From Scatophagus argus (lineage: Eukaryota > Chordata > Actinopteri > Scatophagidae), in the NCBI RefSeq assembly GCF_020382885.2, contig NC_058504.1, positions 16,751,019 to 16,815,018 on the forward strand: 64,000 nucleotides of DNA. Direction: 5' to 3'. The notes beneath the pieces are model-generated. The model was not told the origin of the DNA, did no database searches, and saw nothing but the letters and a program-made list of their open reading frames with translations. The translations under genes were made by a program, and so were the position numbers. Shown piece by piece: positions 58,514 to 64,000 of this stretch; position 1 is the stretch's first letter, and each line of letters starts with the position of its first letter.

Positions 58514-59710
58514 TTAAGGCCAGTGGAAGCTCAGATACCAAATGGTGTCAGTGGACAAAGAAGGCCCAATAAGTGGGTTCAGCTGGGCAAGAATTGCTAT
58601 CAGCCAGCTGATGGACAGAAAGATCAAATGTGTCAAAACAAAACTATTCACACCCTTCAAAACTCTGTGATATGGGTTGTTTCCTTCAGTCTAACATTTA
58701 TTGTTCTACATAGTACTAAACTGAGGGTTATGGGGAAATAATTTCACTTGGCTGCAACACTTCTTCGTCTCTACTGCACCCTTTTGCCCATTTGACATGT
58801 AACAGGACACCATACGCACACTTGCACCTAACTGTGAACATAAATAATTTACTATAACACAGAATACACTTTATACATAACAGCACTGTACACCTGCTCC
58901 TTACTTTGGCTCCATTATTTTGATTAAACACGTGCTGTGGGTATACACAAATGTTTTAAAACACAGACTGCCACAACATGATGTTAAAGAAATCTTGGTA
59001 TATTTCCGGGATTATAATACTTACAACAGGTAGCAGCAAACTGAAGTTAACACCAGCATTGTGACTATCACTCTGCGGGAATACGAGAAAGTGTTTAGAA
59101 GTGGTATACTTAACATCCCATTACTGCATACATGGTTTTCAGTATACATCACAGGTCACAGCTCGATCTCGTGATGCCAGTGACAAACGGGGAAATAAGG
59201 GAAGTTGCACTGAGCACATTTTCCAGAGATGGAGAAAAAAAATACTCTTGAGTGTGGTGTCGACATTTAAGGAAATAAACGATACAGATTTAAGGCAGGA
59301 AGATGTTAACAACCTGAGCATTTAAAAGGCAATACGGATGAAGTTTCCCTCGACTCGCGCAGGAGGAAGGGCTGACAAATTAGCTCCAGTTAGCTAACAA
59401 TAACTTTTATTTAACGTCACCAGCGAGTTAAGTTTAACGTTTAGATTGCCGAGACTGTTAAAACTCAGAAACCTATTTAATAAGGCCGCGCTAGGTTATA
59501 GACTCCACATATACCTGTATTAAATGAGAATCATGAGAAAACATACTTTAAAAACCTGAGTTAGTTAAGCTTTGAACTGGCTACAGGAGCTAGCTAACAA
59601 ACTTACCCTCTGTTTGGTCCTTTGGGGATGAACCAGGGCACAACTCCTCCAACAATACCCCAAAACAGGGTCATCACTGACATGGCAATCACAAAACGCA
59701 GCTCCGCCAT
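58514..59710 (-). CDS. atp6v0e1: V-type proton ATPase subunit e1, three coding exons
   Basis: Coding exons (minus): 59710-59607, 59072-59025, 58607-58514. They join in frame to 81 codons plus TAA, the family length. Small membrane subunit of the V0 sector of the vacuolar H+-ATPase, in endosome/lysosome and Golgi membranes. Visible: two hydrophobic helices (about 6-28 and 36-58) around the hallmark loop [11 protein letters not shown] (25-35); [18 protein letters not shown] at 46-63; ending IWYLSFHWP. The HWP terminus favours e1 over e2, whose end differs. Odd: the human NET glycosylation sequon before IWY reads STDT here, so it is lost. The amino terminus ([11 protein letters not shown]) is diverged from human. 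The 48-nt middle exon is short but keeps phase. Same strand as bnip1 and rpl26. Confidence 0.93.
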
Positions 59711-59830
59711 CGTAGTACTTTATTTTAAACCACGAATATATCAGAAGTACAAACTTTTGACTTGAGAAACTTCAGAGCTGCCCAGCTGTCAGAACAAGCA
59801 GCAGGACGACGGAGGAAAAGGCAGCTCGTA

Positions 59831-59840
59831 TCACATGACC
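59831..59840 (-). promoter_or_regulatory. atp6v0e1: M-box / CLEAR-like E-box upstream of atp6v0e1
   Basis: On the minus strand GGTCATGTGA, about 120 bases upstream of the start codon. V-ATPase genes belong to the TFEB/MITF CLEAR network, whose site is GTCACGTGAC; this matches apart from the central step and equals an MITF-type M-box core. Function inferred. Confidence 0.35.
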
Positions 59841-60253
59841 AAACGCAGAGGGAGGGCTTAAGTGAGTCCGCACAATGTTGTATTAAATATTTGTTCGCAA
59901 AATCAAAGTCTGAAACTCCAGGAAGACGAGGGCAAATTTTCTGTAGAACAGCGCACTATTTCATATATAATTACAGCTTTACAAATGCAACCGGTTAAGT
60001 TGTAAACTAAAGATTATGACAATTTTGCATAGCAAGCAGTTAAAGTAAATGCCTGAACTTCAAACACCATTTTGGGAAGTTAATTTACTTAGGCATTTTA
60101 TTTCGAAATGGTTTTCACGTAGTAGTTTATTTCGGACTTCCTATAATCGGAAAAGTTCATACTGCGGTAAAAAGTGACACCTATTGCTCATTTTGTAGAA
60201 TTGCAAAATTATCAGCACCATACCAGCAACATCAGACTGCTGTTGTTAAAAAG

Positions 60254-60695
60254 TACACTATATAAAAAGTACACTATATAGACAAAAGTATTGGGATGGG
60301 GCAAAGTCCATAAAGACATGGTTGGATGATTTTGGTGTGGAAGAACTTGACTGGCCCACACAGAGTCCTGACCTCAACCCCATCCAACACCTTTGGGATG
60401 AACTGGAATGGAGATTACAAGCCAGGCCTTTTTGTCCAACATCAGTGACTGACCTCACTGTTGCTCTACTGCATGAATGGGCAAAAATTCCCACAGAAAC
60501 AAAATCTGGTGGAAAGCCTTCCCAGAGGAGTGGAAGCTGTTACAGCTGCAAAGCTATCTATGTATTTAGAATACAATGTCGTTAAAATCCTTCTTGGTCA
60601 AGAATTTCCCTCCAGGGATTAATAAAGGAATTCTGATTCTGATTCTGATTCTGATGGTTTAACGGTGAGGTGTCCCAATATTTTTGTCTATGTAT
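60254..60695 (+). mobile_element. Tc1-like transposon, internally deleted, with both ends
   Basis: Left inverted repeat TACACTATATAGACAAAAGT (60,270 on) then ATTGGGA. Right end, reverse complement, reads ATAGACAAAAATATTGGGACA (to 60,694). Between them remains only the transposase segment with the last acidic motif: DWPTQSPDLNPIQHLWDELE, then RPFCPTSVTDL (60,322-60,500). The first two Asp motifs and the DNA-binding domain are gone. The left end is preceded by an extra copy of AAAGTACACTATATA. A LINE tail is nested near the right end. Confidence 0.8.
60598..60655 (+). mobile_element. LINE 3' tail nested in Tc1 element
   Basis: CCTCCAGGGATTAATAAAGG followed by four TTCTGA-type units (to GATTCTGAT): a 5'-truncated LINE 3' end inserted into the Tc1 copy. 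Plus orientation. Confidence 0.7.
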
Positions 60696-60696
60696 A

Positions 60697-60840
60697 AGAA
60701 TAAGAATAAGAAAACCTTTATTTGTCCCACAAAGGGGAAATTGCAGCGTTACAACAGCAGGGTACAAGAACAGCACTGGAATAAGAGTTACGGAATAGGA
60801 TATATAAGAAATATAAAAATAAACATAAAATAGCATCTAC
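60697..60840 (-). mobile_element. LINE 3' tail adjacent to Tc1 right end
   Basis: On the minus strand: 'gcaatttcccctttgtgggacaaataaaggttt' ending in (TTCTTA)n, a second teleost LINE 3' terminus. It abuts the Tc1 right end. Confidence 0.7.
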
Positions 60841-61641
60841 TTATCTGTAGCTGTATATATAAAAAAAACAACAAAAAACAGTTATATGGGTCGGGTCACA
60901 TTTTGAATAAATCAAGTCCTGACAAGTTTAAAGCCAACGGTGATAGTCATTTTAGTCAGATGATTAAAAAAAAAACACCAGTGGCATTTTACTCGATCTG
61001 CAGTTTTCATGTACAATGTCTACTCAGGAGGGCCCAGCTGCATATTCAGACTAAATTGTACTACGCAACAGACCCTGATGAAGATCTTCACCAGGTAGGT
61101 TTGGTTCATATGCCCAAACATCTCCAACGTGTATCATGTAATGTCTCTTATAGCTAATGTAACACTGTAGATAGACCTACTTGCTTCCACCTCAACTCCA
61201 GTTAAATTTAACTCAGTGTAATGATTCCATGCTCCTGTGCGTCTAGGCTTTTAGACGATCTTTTCAGCTCAGTTTAGCTTCTTCATAACCTTGATGGATC
61301 AAAAGCATGTGAATCAAAGCCACTAGGCCCCACACACTTCTTCATTTACACTCTGTAGCATGCACACATATGCCAGGACAAATTCATAAATAAAAACATC
61401 CCTTTCCTAGACTTTTGCTGTTACAAGAACTTCAAGCACTTGATTTAAAAGCAGTGCGCTAGCGTGAGGGTTTGAGGACTTTGTATAGACCTAACGCAAT
61501 TTCCCAGTGCTCAATAATATACAGTACAGAACTTGTGTTCAGACTACATAAAAAATGGCATGCAGGTCTAAAATATAAATTCTTTCCCACTCCCACACTT
61601 AAAACACGACACAGACAAAGCATGTGTTTCCATTTACACAG
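60841..61641. other. atp6v0e1-rpl26 intergenic, no gene seen
   Basis: AT-rich with no recognised gene or repeat after the LINE tail. Confidence 0.45.
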
Positions 61642-61647
61642 TTTATT
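61642..61647 (-). terminator. rpl26: Polyadenylation signal of rpl26
   Basis: AATAAA on the minus strand, about 20 bases after the stop codon (ATCAATAAACTG). A very short 3' UTR is usual for ribosomal protein genes. Confidence 0.75.
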
Positions 61648-61665
61648 GATAGCAAAAGATCATTT

Positions 61666-64000
<2,335 letters not shown>

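Overview
This window is vertebrate nuclear DNA, almost certainly from a teleost fish. Five protein-coding genes are recognisable by splice-joined homology. They are spread over long, AT-leaning non-coding DNA full of CA/TG, GA and GATA microsatellites. It also carries fish-type transposable-element remnants: an L2/CR1-like LINE and several LINE 3' tails, Tc1-like transposons, tRNA-headed SINE-like copies and a palindromic MITE family. No bacterial-style operon, CRISPR array, rRNA or tRNA gene was seen.

Layout. Positions 1-5,959 lie downstream of stc2 and hold no gene I recognise. stc2 (stanniocalcin-2, minus strand, four coding exons, 285 codons) occupies 5,960-9,750, with its promoter region at about 9,900-10,310. 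Then come about 40 kb of intergenic DNA (10,300-50,350) with no convincing gene. This interval carries most of the transposon remnants and several low-repeat blocks that read like conserved non-coding elements. nkx2.5 (cardiac NK2 homeobox factor, plus strand, two exons, 316 aa) is at 50,697-52,302. A GATA/Smad-type motif cluster lies about 1.3 kb upstream of its start codon. bnip1 (Sec20-type SNARE, minus, six exons, 228 aa) is at 55,249-57,574. atp6v0e1 (V-ATPase e1 subunit, minus, three exons, 81 aa) is at 58,514-59,710. The last coding exon of rpl26 (minus, 42 residues) is at 61,666-61,794; the rest of rpl26 lies beyond the right edge.

The gene order stc2 - nkx2.5 - bnip1 - atp6v0e1 - rpl26 matches the human 5q35 block (STC2, NKX2-5, BNIP1, CREBRF, ATP6V0E1, RPL26L1). 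Two differences stand out: CREBRF is missing between bnip1 and atp6v0e1, and stc2 points away from nkx2.5 instead of sharing its orientation. The genes do not form one pathway. nkx2.5 is a developmental regulator whose long flank probably holds enhancers. stc2 encodes a secreted glycoprotein acting on the PAPP-A/IGF axis. bnip1, atp6v0e1 and rpl26 are closely packed housekeeping genes (ER SNARE, proton pump, ribosome).

The observations most worth checking are these: a LINE tail that appears to supply the polypyrimidine tract and possible branch points of a bnip1 splice acceptor; an 18-bp perfect direct repeat upstream of stc2; the GATA/Smad cluster near nkx2.5; the missing BH3-core aspartate in BNIP1; and an internally shuffled LINE. 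I found no clearly new biological system. Exon boundaries are inferred from frame, GT/AG signals and remembered homology, not from transcript data.
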